Shown in pieces: positions 34,912 through 47,539 of a stretch of 64,000 bases of DNA; within the stretch, counting starts at the first letter, position 1; every line of letters begins with the position of its first letter. This stretch comes from Eumeta japonica. Taxonomy: Eukaryota > Arthropoda > Insecta > Lepidoptera > Psychidae. Location of the stretch: positions 165,420 through 229,419 of the forward strand of contig BGZK01001001.1 of the NCBI GenBank assembly GCA_005406025.1, in the 5' to 3' direction. The position numbers and the translations under genes were made by a program. The notes below the pieces were generated by a model. The model was given only the letters and a program-made list of their open reading frames with translations, was not told the origin of the DNA and ran no database searches.

Positions 34912-34937
34912 TTGCTACGTCTTGTTAGACGTAGCAA
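34912..34937. repeat. 11-bp perfect stem with 4-nt loop
   Basis: ttgctacgtct, tgtt, agacgtagcaa. A compact perfect hairpin in non-repetitive DNA just upstream of a GC island. No U-tract or precursor context was seen that would identify an RNA. Confidence 0.6.
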
Positions 34938-35022
34938 TACAATCGCACGAAAATTTCTTGGCATTAATACTAATGGTTACTTAGCTGATTTTTGTTTTCT
35001 AAAACTGTTTATATGAAAAGTT

Positions 35023-35406
35023 TTGATACAGAAAGAGAAGCAACATCAGCCATCCTATATCGATTCATTCCGTACGAACGTCGATTTGCATTCGGCGAAA
35101 TTAAAAATTGATCCCCATGAGAACGATGAAGGGTTGAACCCTACGAGAATAAAATTAAAAAGTCTGCCAACCCTAGACGTCACATTATTATTTTGTGAAC
35201 AAAGTAAGGGATACGTAATACTCGTAAGGCCGTATAGTCGCATCTCTTCGCACACGTACTGCGTCGGCCCACGGCGACCGACGGCCGGGTCGAATCGAGC
35301 CCTTTGTGTTCTAGCGGCGCGGGGCGCTCGGCGCGAAGGGCCGCGCTCGGCGAGAGGGGACGGGTACGAGCCGAGAGGTTATCACGCTTTATACGTATGT
35401 ACACTG
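35023..35406 (+). other. Unassigned 128-codon open frame running into GC island 3
   Basis: The frame starts ATG 35023 (MIQKEKQHQPSYIDSFRTNV). Its first ~85 codons have ordinary composition, and the end is Arg/Ala-rich because it enters the GC island at about 35240-35480. No domain is recognised and there is no partner exon. It could be a fossil or a chance frame. Confidence 0.2.
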
Positions 35407-35485
35407 TGACGTAAGAGCGCGCGGCTCGACCGAGCGGGCCGCGGGCGCGCCGCTCGAAGGGCCCTTTCCAATGCTCCCTTTTTGC
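35240..35485. promoter_or_regulatory. CpG/GC-rich island 3
   Basis: Contains gcggcgcggggcgctcggcg and gagcgggccgcgggcgcgcc in an AT-rich context. Candidate regulatory element by composition only. Confidence 0.3.
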
Positions 35486-35944
35486 GGTCACCGGCCGCTT
35501 TCTAATGTTCATTGTGCGTACAAAACGTGACGGTAAAACTGCTTTGTAAGACGCAGCGTCGTTCGTGAGAATCGCAAGTTAATCACCGACGAGCCCGATG
35601 AGAAGCCGTCGTCGCTGTTAATTACAACTTACTGTTTACGCGCACGGCGTGTCCACGTTAACACAGCCGTCGTTCTGTACATCCCAGCCCTTAACCAGAT
35701 TTTTATAATGATTTAAATTTAGATCATGGTTGTATATAATATGGGGACGATAACGATGAGGATATTTTGAAATTAATTTTGTATGTGTATCTTGATATTT
35801 TTCACCGGCTTTCAAGTTACTGTAACTTTAACCACTCGAGTAGTTATAATACCGTGTTATTTTACAAATGCTATTTAATTACGGAATAAAGTTTTTGTGT
35901 AAAATGAAAACATATTTCGTAGACGGAAAAAGTTTATCTATTTA

Positions 35945-36630
35945 TGTTTGTAATATAAAAGGAGAAACTGACTGACCGATCAACGTACAGCCGAAATGAC
36001 TAGGTCTAGAAATTTGAAATTTTGCACAAGACACTTTTAGAGTGGCTAGAATTAAGGGGCTTTCAGGAATTCCATCCCCAAAGCGGTCAGTTTTGAGGTT
36101 GGAGCCGTGGAATTGCTATTTCTACTCTTATTTTCAAATGAATAAAACGTATTTTCGGGTTTTTGAAAATTCAGCCATACAATGACAAAAATGGGAATTT
36201 AAAATTTAATTTTTAATTTAAGAGTCATAAAAATTTGTATTTCAGGTCGTCGTTACAAATGAAATAAGTGTTTCAGCGTGTTTCAAATTTGATTTGAAAT
36301 GGCAAATGAGAGTATCGATAGTTTTGAAACAAGATTAATTTTAGATTTTAAGGCAATAGATAAATAGATAAATAAATGACATATTTGAAAACAAATGACA
36401 TATTCGATATAACGAATCAAAAGCTGGAGCGGGATCGGGATGTACAGCAGGGCCGGGATTGGACTTAAAATGCTTTCAGAGTCTAAATCGACAGCAAAAA
36501 CGTTTTTTTAAATCGAAGACAACACAGAATTCGGCTTCATGATTATTACTCGATAATAAAGGTGAAGTAATTTATTGCTTGTCCACGCGGGCGCAGCCGC
36601 AAGTGTTAGATAGTCTAATATAAATTCCTA
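35945..36630 (+). mobile_element. Helitron-like copy, decayed
   Basis: The left side (aaaggagaaactgactgacc, then ccgaaatgactaggtctaga) resembles a common lepidopteran element interior. A short gatcggga-type repeat (36427-36470) and an end-like cttgtccacgcgggcgcagc (36580-36599) follow in the same order as the copies ending at 39215 and 41990. Confidence 0.45.
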
Positions 36631-38229
36631 TGCCACCGCCAAACTCATCATATACATAATAGATATACACGAGACCTAACTACACAGAGCAGTAGAGAGT
36701 CTGTTGGTAATCTGTTAATTCACAGAAATATAAATTCAGAGGTGAATTTGTATACACACACATATTTGTACGTTCTCACGGTTGAATCATTGAAGAGATT
36801 AAAATAAGTCGATAGAAGGTAGCTCACCGTTCGAGACGATCGTGAGGTGCTTTTTACCCGTTAAAAACGTATCATTTAATGATTGACGATATACGTAGCA
36901 AGACGTGACGTTGGGTAATGCTACAAGATCGGAACGTAATTAAAAAGCAATTACAACACCTCCTATCAATTACGACGCTGACGCCGTTCACAGATACGGA
37001 AAGTATCAAAACATATTGATAACGAGAGCGGATACGAGATGGAGGAATTTACTCTGTCGTCATAGGCGTAACCGCGGGCGTGGGGCGCATTGTTTGTAAA
37101 TAAATGGCGCGCACTAGAGCAATAAAAAAAAATGGTGGACTAGAGTTTGCCGCTTAAGAGCTGTTTTATTGGTATGCATACGATTGGTTCGATAAAAATA
37201 TAAGCTTATTATAAGCTTTGATACTCCACGTTAAACGATCGGTAACAATAGCAATGAATATTCGAAATCATATACATACATCGAAAGCTTAACATGTTAA
37301 AAATAAAACATGTATAAATAAAACAATTAAAGAAAAATACAGGCGTTTGGAACAAGATGCACAAAAATGTTACGCGAAGGTAACATAACAACGCCTTAAC
37401 TTTATGTTAAACTTGATTCCGTTATATGCGGAATGTATTATAATGTATTCCGGATAAATGCGGGCTATATTATATGAAAATGGATTTTTAAGGGGTAAAC
37501 GGAAAAAATCAATTGAATTAATCAATACTCATTTAATGTACTTATTGTGTATACGTTCATCTTCGACTTCTAGAAATAACAATCGATTAGCGCTGGAATC
37601 GTTTTGATAAATGTATTATAATAATTAGGGCACCTGTAGTTTGTCAGAGCAACACCGTTATACCCGAATATTTTTAAGTTTTCCTCCCGGAACACGGGTA
37701 CTACTTTCCATTGTCTTGACGATTTTAGAGAAGAGTTGATAGGGAGTGAGAGGCAACAAAATGCGTGTTCGTAGATTACCCTGATATTATACATGTTTAA
37801 AAGAATGCTCTACTAGCTATGCCATACTTTAAATACGCGCAGTTTTGTCAAACAAACATAATATTAATAACAAAATTTCGAAATAATAACTGATGTTTTA
37901 CTGATAAATTTTGAATAGCTACAGGAAACTGACTTGGTTTATATGCCAGATAAATCCCAAAAGATTTGCCGCAAAGTTGAAAAGAAAAACACAATTACAC
38001 CTGAAGTTTTAAAGAAAGTCTAGAATCCGGCTATGTGAACTAGTTTGATTCGCATATTCAGTATTAAAAATAAACATTGAATGCTATTATTCATTTTTCA
38101 ATATTTTTTAAGTCTGTTTTAATAAAATTTTTAAGTGCCATATCTAATTTAAATTTTATTATCAGTCTCGTTTAAAATATTAGTTTCATTATATTCACCA
38201 ATTATGACTCAATTTCGCAACTGTAAATC

Positions 38230-39217
38230 TATATTAATATTTATAAGTGTAAGAGTCTCTGTATGTCTGTTTGTTACTTTTTCACGCCTAAGCCGCTGTA
38301 CTGATTTTAATGAAAATTGGCACGAACATAGTTTGATATCAGACGACGGACATAATTCACTGTTTATTTGTTTGTCTGTATTCTCGTGTGTATATTTTTC
38401 ATCGCTCAATAATAGTTAAAGTGATTTTAATGAACTTTAGTATACTAATAAAGCATACGAATTCGTAATATACAAGCTACTGTCTATTTATTATTGTGGC
38501 TGTTTGTTTGTAAATCTACATTTAACTCGACAATGACTTAGCTAATTTTGACGAAATTAAAGACTGATAGAACGCATTAATCGTGTAAAACATGGGTCAC
38601 TGTCAATTCTTTTGTATGTGTGCCTGTATATAACTACGACATTTAAGTCATTAATTTGATTGTCGTCCATGCTTATTGTATGTATGGCAAAGAGAAGAAG
38701 CGATACTGAAGTGGGTGATGAGGATTGAGGGGGAGGAGGGAGAGGGAGGAGGGACAGGGAGATAAGATGTGAACGACTAAAGTAGAACGGAAGAAGTAAA
38801 AGAACGTGTCTTTGTAACTAAATGATTAATAATAACTATATGATTAATAATAATCATTTAATGATAAAACAATCATAGTAAACAGAATGAATGATAAGGT
38901 TTTTACACTGCGTCTTTTGTCAGTACAATTATTATAATATCACAAATGTGATACTTTGTGACGATGTTTGATTGTTCGTAACGCGATTACGCATAAACGT
39001 CTGGACGGATTTAGATGAAATTAAACACACGAATGGAATATTTTCTGGATTATACGTTATTTTACACCTCCCATCAATGCGTTCCTGTGCAATAATTTAC
39101 AAAAAGCTAAAATCGAGAGCTGTATCGATATTGAAATCGAAAGCAATAGCGCAATTGGATTATTCGATATAGAAAATGAGGACTGAATTACATGTCCACG
39201 CAGGTGGAGCCTGGGGC
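38230..39217 (+). mobile_element. Helitron-like non-autonomous element
   Basis: Its left part (gtctgtttgttactttttca, tgattttaatgaaaattggc, aactcgacaatgacttagct) is matched in order by the 40690-41990 copy. It has gatattgaaatcgaaag repeats at 39125-39155 and ends tccacgcaggtggagcctgg then ggcaaaagCTAA. The GC-rich palindromic end followed by CTRR suits a Helitron 3' terminus. There is no helicase gene. Confidence 0.55.
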
Positions 39218-39639
39218 AAAAGCTAATTTTAATACCTATAAATATCGAATTCGTATTAGCTAAAGGAGTTTACATAAATTACACAATGCAAAATTCTTCA
39301 GTTTTATATAAAATATGACCAATTCCAATATCAATTATCTAAAAACTATTTTTTATAAAGAATTTAAGAAGGATGTCCAAACAAGCGAGAATCCATTCAT
39401 AGAACTGTTCTGGGAATCTTCATTACCCTTTTTCGGCATTTCCAATACGGCATAAGGCAACGGTCAGGTACGTCACGCCCGACAGGCCGCTCTCAATCTG
39501 CATTACGTAATTCGCGCATGACGTCCGAATCTCATTTACCTTGTCCAACTCGTCAAATCACTCTCATATTGGTCATTTTAGATAGTTAAGCAACCAACAG
39601 GCGATATGCTTTTATTTTCATATTAGATTAGAATTCTGT

Positions 39640-40035
39640 ACAGGAGAGGGACCGTTATCGCGACGAGTAGCGGCCAGGGCACGGGGCGAGCAGCGCGCCC
39701 GCCGCGCGCCGCTAGCTTTCAGGAAGGAATGCGTACTCGTGAGTAGGTGCGAGGTGGCAGGTGGCGGGTGGCGGACGGCGGGCGGCGGGCGCGGCTCGAT
39801 TTGGCGCGTGTGCGGCGCGCACCGAGCACCGCACACCGCGCACCGCGACGCCGGCGTTACTCATCGCTGGTTACTGCGCTGCCGCCGCGGCCTTGCGCCG
39901 TGACGTAGCGCCGGTGACGCGCGCGCCGTGACGTATCGGTATTTTCGCGGAAATACCGCGGCCGCTAAAACGCGCTCGCCGCTCGCGCCAAACCAACTGC
40001 GGCTCGATCCGGCGATTTCCAATGACACCGATTTC
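39640..40035. promoter_or_regulatory. CpG/GC-rich island 4 with G-run tract
   Basis: It includes gtggcgggtggcggacggcg followed by ggcggcgggcgcgg, a G-run series that could form a G-quadruplex. It is also rich in gcgcgc and tgacgtagcgccggtgacg (CRE-like TGACG motifs, three copies within 39900-39935). No gene is recognised. Confidence 0.35.
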
Positions 40036-40689
40036 ACTCGGACCCCTCTTACTCGGTTTCTGATGTCTTTAGTCATATTTCATTGTTGCATTAAATAATA
40101 ACTGAGAATTAAATAATAATATGTAGGTGTAAATGTAAATGAACTTTCAGTTATTTAGTTATGAAATCGCAAAGTAGACAGGTACTGAAAAATAATTTAA
40201 TACTCATCCAATTTAATGTTCGACCATTCTGGATTAATCCTAAAAACGATTAATTTCAATTATGGTCATTGCGTATGGAATTTTCTACGCAACACTTCGA
40301 AAACACGAGCGTAATACAGTAAGTAATTTGTTAGAACTGTGTCTCAATAGTAAAATGCAATGAAAGAAAACGTTGCTTATTATCTATTATTTATTAACAC
40401 AAGACGGTACTGCAAAACCTAATTATTGTTAGCATTACGGAAAACATTTAAACTGGTCTAACATTCAATTTGCAAGAATACAAATTAATATTACGAGAAC
40501 AGGGAATATAAAAAATACATCACGATTCTCATAGATATGTTACGAAATTTGGGTCAATTCATTAATACAATACTACAATACCATAGTTATGTGCAATACA
40601 ATTAATAGACATACTCTACAAATGTACTACCACAGCATCGTACTCCGAGCTCTTTGATGTGAATCATCAAATTATGAACGATCACTCAT

Positions 40690-41990
40690 ACTACTATAAT
40701 AAAAGAGAGTGGCTCTACCTGTCTGTTACGATTTTCCGCCTAAATACTTTACCGATTGTGATGAATTTAGCAAAGAAATAAATTCGACACCAGGTAACGG
40801 ACATAGGCTACAATTTATATGTTTGTCTGTCTGCACATTGGTATGTTTTTTTCAGAGATCAGCAATAGTTAAACTGGTTTTAACGAAGTTTAGTGTACTA
40901 CTCTTTATTTAACGTTTTGTTTGTTTGTCTATATGTCTACTTATAACTCGACGATCACTTGTCCAATTTTAATGAAATTTAATAAACAAACAAGACTCAT
41001 TACCACATAAAATCGGGTTACTCTTTTTTTTTTGTATGACTCCTTATATCTAGAAGATTTAAATGTCAATAATATTGTTTTATTGTGTCGGCCGTGATTA
41101 TTTTAGTTTGCTTAGAAAAGGTATAGTATTCGAGTGGGAGATAAGGATTGCGAAGGAGTGCCGCGGGTGAGACATATTTATTGTTTGAGGTGTTAATTCG
41201 CGGAAATCCATAATTAGACGCCTACCTGTAATGTAACATGCATTAGCGTGCAGCATGCAACCCACCGCTGACCCACGTATCTGTTCTTCCACTACGAATC
41301 CCTATTCAACGAATTGAATATTGATTCGAGAGTATTGACAGATATCGAACAACTAAGCAAGTGTTAATTGTTTATTTATCTTAGTCCGCTAGTGTGATAT
41401 TGTTAATTCTACGTACGTTTCAGGGGAGAGATATCGTGTGAGAGGGTGAGGTAGAGCAAAAGAGAAAATAGGAGCAAGTGTCGACGATCCTATTGTAACT
41501 ATATGGCTAATAATAAAAAAAAACAACAAGAAAGTTTGAATCAATTAAGACAAACGATACGATTTTTGCACTGCATCTTTTATCAAACTATATCCTCTCT
41601 TTATAATATAATAAATGTTATGCTTTATGAGGATGTTCGGTTATTTGCAACACATTACAAACAATTTAGTTGATATTAAGCACACAAATAGAATATGGAT
41701 TACACGAATGACTTTTTATACCTTCTACTAATTCGTTCCTGTGCAATAATTTACAAGAAACCGAGATCGATATCCAAAGTGGTATCGATATCGAAATCGA
41801 GAGCGATAATGCGATTCACAAAGAGAGAAACGCAGAAACGGAATATATATAACAAGACTGAATAGGAATTAACTATGAAATCGGAATTTAATAGAAACAA
41901 GAATCGGGATTATATCAATGTTAGGAAGATTACTCGATGTAAATACAGAGAGTGATTATATATCCACGCGGGCGAAGTCACAGGCAATGC
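40690..41990 (+). mobile_element. Helitron-like non-autonomous element, second copy
   Basis: It shares with 38230-39217 the ordered blocks ctgtctgttacgatttt, aaactggttttaacgaagtt, taactcgacgatcacttg and gaaatcgagagcgataatgc. It ends atccacgcgggcgaagtcac then aggcaatGCTA near 41990. It is longer than the first copy because of extra internal sequence. No transposase is present. Confidence 0.55.
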
Positions 41991-42602
41991 TATATTTTGT
42001 TGATCTTTATAGTTCCCGAATTATAAAGACCTTTTTAATTAACAGTTCTAATACCATTGGTTTGATATAGCTCCTTATCCACATTTTGTTATTTTTTTTT
42101 ATTAGAAAAAAAAACTCTATTGTTGTTTTTATAAATAGAATAACATTGCCGATTAATAATATATTATATACGATACGATAATATATTATACATAATGACA
42201 ATAAATTAACTTACAAATGTCGCTGTATACGTCTGTGAGAGATATAAAAAAGCGGTTTAGTTTGACACGATTTTTGGTGAACGTGGGCGGCCGCTACGAC
42301 GGTAGTGGGCGGTTTGCGCAATAGGTACCTACTAAAGGTAAGAAAAGGGCATTTGACTTCCTCATAAGTTACCGTTGTTTCACAATCTGCATCACTTCGG
42401 AAAGCATAAAGAGAGTTTTTCTACCGTAATTAGGCTTCAGTCATGGAATAATATGATCAAATGCGAGTAATGTCATTATATGGATACGACGTTCGAATAT
42501 AAACACGGAAAGGTCGTCGACAGCAGGCGCGAGGCTGTGCGCCGGACTGTAAATGCAGCGAGTGCATAGCGAGCGGTTCCGGTGCACTACGCATCAGGTA
42601 CC

Positions 42603-42610
42603 TATAAATA
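42603..42610 (+). promoter_or_regulatory. TATA-like box (TATAAATA)
   Basis: TATAAATAGG is followed about 25-30 bp later by gttagtgtcgttgacc, which contains a weak initiator-like stretch. It sits at the left border of the GC island at 42940. No coding sequence follows, so only a weak promoter call. Confidence 0.2.
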
Positions 42611-42939
42611 GGAGCCCGTTAGTGTCGTTGACCTCGGTATGGTCGTCGCTGCGACAGAGCTTTACCATAACCCATTGTGACCTACTTCTTGCCGACTATG
42701 TACCTTATAAGCGCTTAATATATAAATACACATCTAAGATGCTATTATCAAAATTAATGCACGTAATTATGTAAGTAAAAAAATGGTGATAGTACTAAAA
42801 TACCATGTACAAATAAAATACATAGAAATAGAAGCAAGAAAAAGAAGGTACAAGGAACGAGGGGCACGATTCCACGGGACACGCCTAATGCGGGAGGTAG
42901 GTAATAATGCATAAGTTTGAGCAGCCGGAACTCGATAGA

Positions 42940-43450
42940 GATCCAAAGCATAGGGCGGGTGCGCGCGCGGCTCCCCGCCCCCGCGCCGCAGGGCCGCACG
43001 CGTACGTGACGCCCGGCACGCGGGCGCGGCGCGAGCGGAGCGCCGGACCCCGCGCTGCGATGGACCTACGAGTTTGATGCACTCCGTGGGTCGCAGCCCG
43101 CAGAGGGCGCGTCCTCCCCGCCCGCCTCGAGCGTGCCGCGCGCCGTTGCGCGCGGAACGTCCCGCTCGTCGGTTACCTTACGTGGAGTACTAGAAACCGC
43201 AGTCCCGCTACGCGGTGAGGTCATAAACTCGATGTAGCGTTACGAGACAGGTGATATGATCCGCATTCCGGTTTCTTGGGCATTCGGCGGGCCGTTGCCG
43301 GGCGGGAGCCGCGGCCGCCGCTTACATAACGTCGGCGCCGTGACGTCGGCCCGCGCGTACGCGCCGATGTGCCGGTAATTGGCGACGACCACACAATAAG
43401 ACAATAGACCGCCGGCGACGAGCGACAGCATGTAACAAATTGGGCGCTGG
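42940..43450. promoter_or_regulatory. CpG/GC-rich island 5
   Basis: About 500 bp, very CpG-rich (gcgcgcgcggctccccgccc; gggagccgcggccgccgct), including a ccgtgacgtcggcc palindromic CRE (TGACGTCG). Open frames on the minus strand are compositional. Confidence 0.35.
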
Positions 43451-44339
43451 TCGGTTTAACGCTCATAACTGACGTGTCGCGTTGACGAATTCATTAATTA
43501 AAAATTAAAATTAATTCAAACCTTTACTCCTCCCGATCGCAAGTCATCGTAGCGACGCAAGCGATTATTACACGAACAGCGGCGACAGCAAACGTCACGA
43601 CAACGAGCAAACGTTTGTACCTGTGCGTGATGGGAGCTGAACGCCTTGGCGACACGCGACGGGCTGGAACTTCGATCGTTCCACGTTTTTTTCAGTTAAA
43701 CGGTATAAGAACTATAGTTATTAAATTGTAATTTTGTCTCCATTTAGCCAATCGCGTGAACTGGCAAACGTAAAGACATTTGATTAAATAAATAACGTTG
43801 CAAAAGTCCCTATTCATTTGGAGATTGAAAAGTATTAACTTATTCACTTTTAAAATACAGTTAAAAATGAATTGCATTTTGTCGTCAGTATTTGAATTAT
43901 CCATTAAATAATTGGCAGTTTACTACATTCTTTTATTAAAAGGAGAAATCGAATATGTATTAATAATTCTTATTCTAATATTCCATGAACACAGAAACCT
44001 GTTAATTTCCTAGTCATTCCGTAACACAATGACACATTTTTTTTTTTGGATAAAGGCCATATCCGTAAATTTTCCCAGTAAGACATTTGCCGTACTTTTG
44101 ATGTTCATGATGACTCAACAACTCCTGTAAACTGATGTCATATTACAGGCAATACGAGGGCACATAAATGTATTAATTCGGTAAATATTTAACAAACATC
44201 ACGGTCGACCTAATACTCTCTCTCTCTCTCCTGCCCATTGATACAGATTATGATAAATACTGGAAAAAAATATATAGTAATCTTGTTCCAAGGTCAGCGG
44301 CAATGTACCTATCCGCAAATCAATCAATAGCACGCACGT

Positions 44340-44412
44340 AAAGCGGCACGCGTCAGCGCGAGCGCGGCGGGCGCAGCGCGTGTGCAAGCCGTGGTGGGGC
44401 GCAAGGCGGATG
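44340..44412. promoter_or_regulatory. Short GC-rich patch 6
   Basis: gcgcgagcgcggcgggcgcag and neighbours, about 70 bp, preceded by a (CT)n tract at 44216-44231. Confidence 0.25.
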
Positions 44413-45316
44413 AATCACTGGATCGGTCTAAGAATCCTATACCAATTATGTATCGTGGTGGCATTATGCTATTATTATGTAATCAAATATCAATACTATC
44501 CGATGCGCCAATTTAATATAGATATAGTTCATACGAAAAAAAATCTTTTAACAGCTAATAACTGTAAAGAAATTACTCTTCCCCCAAAATGCAGTAATAA
44601 CATAATGACACTTTATTTATGTACCAAAAAAAAAATCAAAACAATGATATGACTCGATGACACCATTCGGAATATTATAATTAGTAGACTTTATCGCGAT
44701 TCGTAACAAAAATATTTATGTTATACGAAATTATACATTTAATGCGACTCATTTAAATGGACAATCATCATATGAAATCATCAGCTAAAATTAAGTAACA
44801 CTTCAGACAGCGTTAGCCGTCAGGCGAACGATACATTCTACAGCGGTAAAAAGCGCCCTAGAAAATCTTGTGCGGACTAAATTGATGGTGTAGTATTAAA
44901 GGACGGCCAAGGCCAGCCGAAACCGACGGGCTTGCGAGAAGCGCTTAACGGGTGTCAGTGCGGCGAGAGAGATGTGCAAAGATCGCATATTTCGTGTGGA
45001 GATCCGTAGTCTATTCCCACCCTTATGAAATATCAGCATGAATTTAAAAAATAAATAAAATATTAAAAATTATATTAGCATACCGTAAGACGACTGAATA
45101 TATCGAAAATCTGGATTTCTAAACGGCTAAGGAAACTTACGAATAAAAATAACGGAGTCTTAAGAAACAAGCTTTTGAAGAGGTAGGTAGGTACTACACG
45201 AGAACGAAATTCAATTCACCATGAATATGCTCACATTGATTTGAAAATTTAATTTAGAAATGTAACTAATAACAATAAATCTGCCCCACCATAAAAGATT
45301 TTAATAGAGGTTTTGT

Positions 45317-45322
<6 letters not shown>

Positions 45323-45376
<54 letters not shown>
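45323..45376. repeat. (TA)27 microsatellite
   Basis: Uninterrupted TA dinucleotides. Confidence 0.95.
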
Positions 45377-45379
<3 letters not shown>

Positions 45380-45629
45380 TATATGCGAACTTAGATAGAA
45401 AAGTAAAGGAATTAGAAAAGCTTAAGGAATAGTAAGATGCAGTGATTATCAGTGGATATCCTGATTAGTAAGCACTTTTCACTAGAACTTAAAAAGAGAA
45501 ACCAAAAAATTCGCAAAAAAATGTTGTAAGCTGAAGACACACTTTGATCTCAAATTTAACGGTCTTTAATATAGCAACGTTCAAGCTATTTCTGGTAACA
45601 AAGCATTTACTAAAAGGCACCAGGTGATG

Positions 45630-45770
45630 CGTACGACAGGTGCGGAGGCAGCCGACCCGCCAGCGGCGTCGCCCACCTGCGTCGCACGCGCCCGCCCGCG
45701 CCCTCGGCCCTTGCGTCTTCTCCTCGCGACAGCCGCTGCGCCCGCGTCGCCTTATACCTGCTCACGTCGG
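45630..45770. promoter_or_regulatory. GC-rich patch 7
   Basis: ccgcccgcgccctcggccct and flanks. Plus-strand frames of about 100 codons are Pro/Arg-rich artefacts of composition. Confidence 0.3.
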
Positions 45771-46299
45771 CATCAAACTCACGGCCCTACACAACAAAGG
45801 ACTAAATTCGAAACGCCCTTTGTGCAGTCCGCTCAGGTTCCAAAGTACGCGAGTCGTTCCGACCCGAAATTGTCCGGTAGGTATACCTATACACCTAAAG
45901 CATAAACACCTACCAGGCCACGAATTCATGAATGACAAGTGGTTTACGTAAACGTCTCGGACATATTAGTGTTTATTATTTGCATCATAAACGTAACTAA
46001 AATATCACTTTTCTTGGCAACGTTCCGCAAACTTATTTACATAAAAGAGTACTTTGTTCCTTACAACGAATGCATATTTCATTTAACATTGTAAAAGTTG
46101 CGTGGGTAAAATTGAAATCTCACGGACGTAGGTACCTATCGAACACGTGATTTCGTGGACAATAACCGTAAAAAAAGTCATTAAATTCGTAAGCGTCTTA
46201 TTTAAAGCGACATAAATACGGCGATTCTTACCATCGACGTAGCTACTAGGAAACGAAGGCTACGAGACTAGTAAGGACTTCATTAACATGAAACGAGCA

Positions 46300-46520
46300 G
46301 GTTTTCGCAGAAACAGGCGGGCGGCGCGGGCGCGGGTGGGCGGGGGCTGCGGGCGGGTACCGTTACCGCGGCGATAATCAAAGTCGCGTAGATAACCGCG
46401 ACCGGCCCGCGCCCGCGCACCGTGCGTAGATAGCCGCCGCTCCACGAGTAGGTTCGCGGCTGCACACGTCGCGCCCCCTGTCTCGGCGGTGATAATCCAA
46501 CTGTTGAATAACGATCTACG
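46300..46520. promoter_or_regulatory. GC-rich patch 8
   Basis: gcgcgggtgggcgggggctgc followed by ccgcgaccggcccgcgcccgc. Two overlapping minus-strand frames here are compositional. Confidence 0.3.
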
Positions 46521-47060
46521 TCTGCTCGGACGGAAATTACGTGGGTCAATAAAAATCGTATGACCCATTGAAATGTTTAAACATCTTCATTCGGGTTAGG
46601 TAATCTCTCTTAAATCTCATTATTTGTACAGTAAACGTCAATTAGTCGCATCGGCCGGAGGTAGTTCGCGTAATGATGGATCGCTGACGGTTTTCCCTCT
46701 GTACTAGATTATGCTTATCACAGCTTAAATAGTATTGTATTCTTCTTCCTTATGGCCCGGCATATGCGTCACCCAAATGACGTATTGGAATTATATGAAT
46801 TTAATATGAGTCACCGATAATATAATTCAATAAACGTTATCGAAAGATTCTTTTAAGGAATTGAAATATATTTTTTAACTTATACTTCATGCTGGTAATA
46901 ATGTATGAACAATGTACTTACTTACATAATTAGGTATATGTAATTGTTTTAAAATTTAATACTTAAGTTATTTTACGCATTTGTATTTATTTATGTACAT
47001 AACTAGTTATATCAAAAAAATTGAAACCAATGCTACTCATACTGTTTTAAATAATATTAT

Positions 47061-47074
47061 ATATATTTAAACAT

Positions 47075-47154
<80 letters not shown>

Positions 47155-47168
47155 ATGTTTAAATATAT
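47061..47168. repeat. Palindrome with (TA)36 core
   Basis: A 72-bp TA run (47079-47150) is flanked by atatatttaaacattgca and its exact reverse complement tgcaatgtttaaatatat. The whole 108 bp is a perfect inverted repeat able to form a cruciform. Confidence 0.93.
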
Positions 47169-47539
47169 TTAATATATATTTAATATATATTTATGACAAA
47201 TATTTTTATGTGCTATTAGAAACAATATGCTCACCGACTTTTAAAATAATTAAATTCATTATGCAATTTTGAATCATCTCTAATTACAAAGGTGCATCTT
47301 TAGTAGCACAAGTCGTAGTAACAAAGTACGTATTGAACAGTACTAGAGAACCGTTAGCTCGCGGTGCACTCGGCAACAAGGCCTTAGAACGACGCAGTAC
47401 TAGCGAAACGAGCTCTACGGGCTCTACCCTGTTCGGTGTCACAACTCGTCGCATGTACAAGCCGGCCATTACACGCAGTCGGGGGAAGGTAGGCGAGTAT
47501 GCGTGTCGAATGATACGGTTCCAATGTAGCGACCTACAT

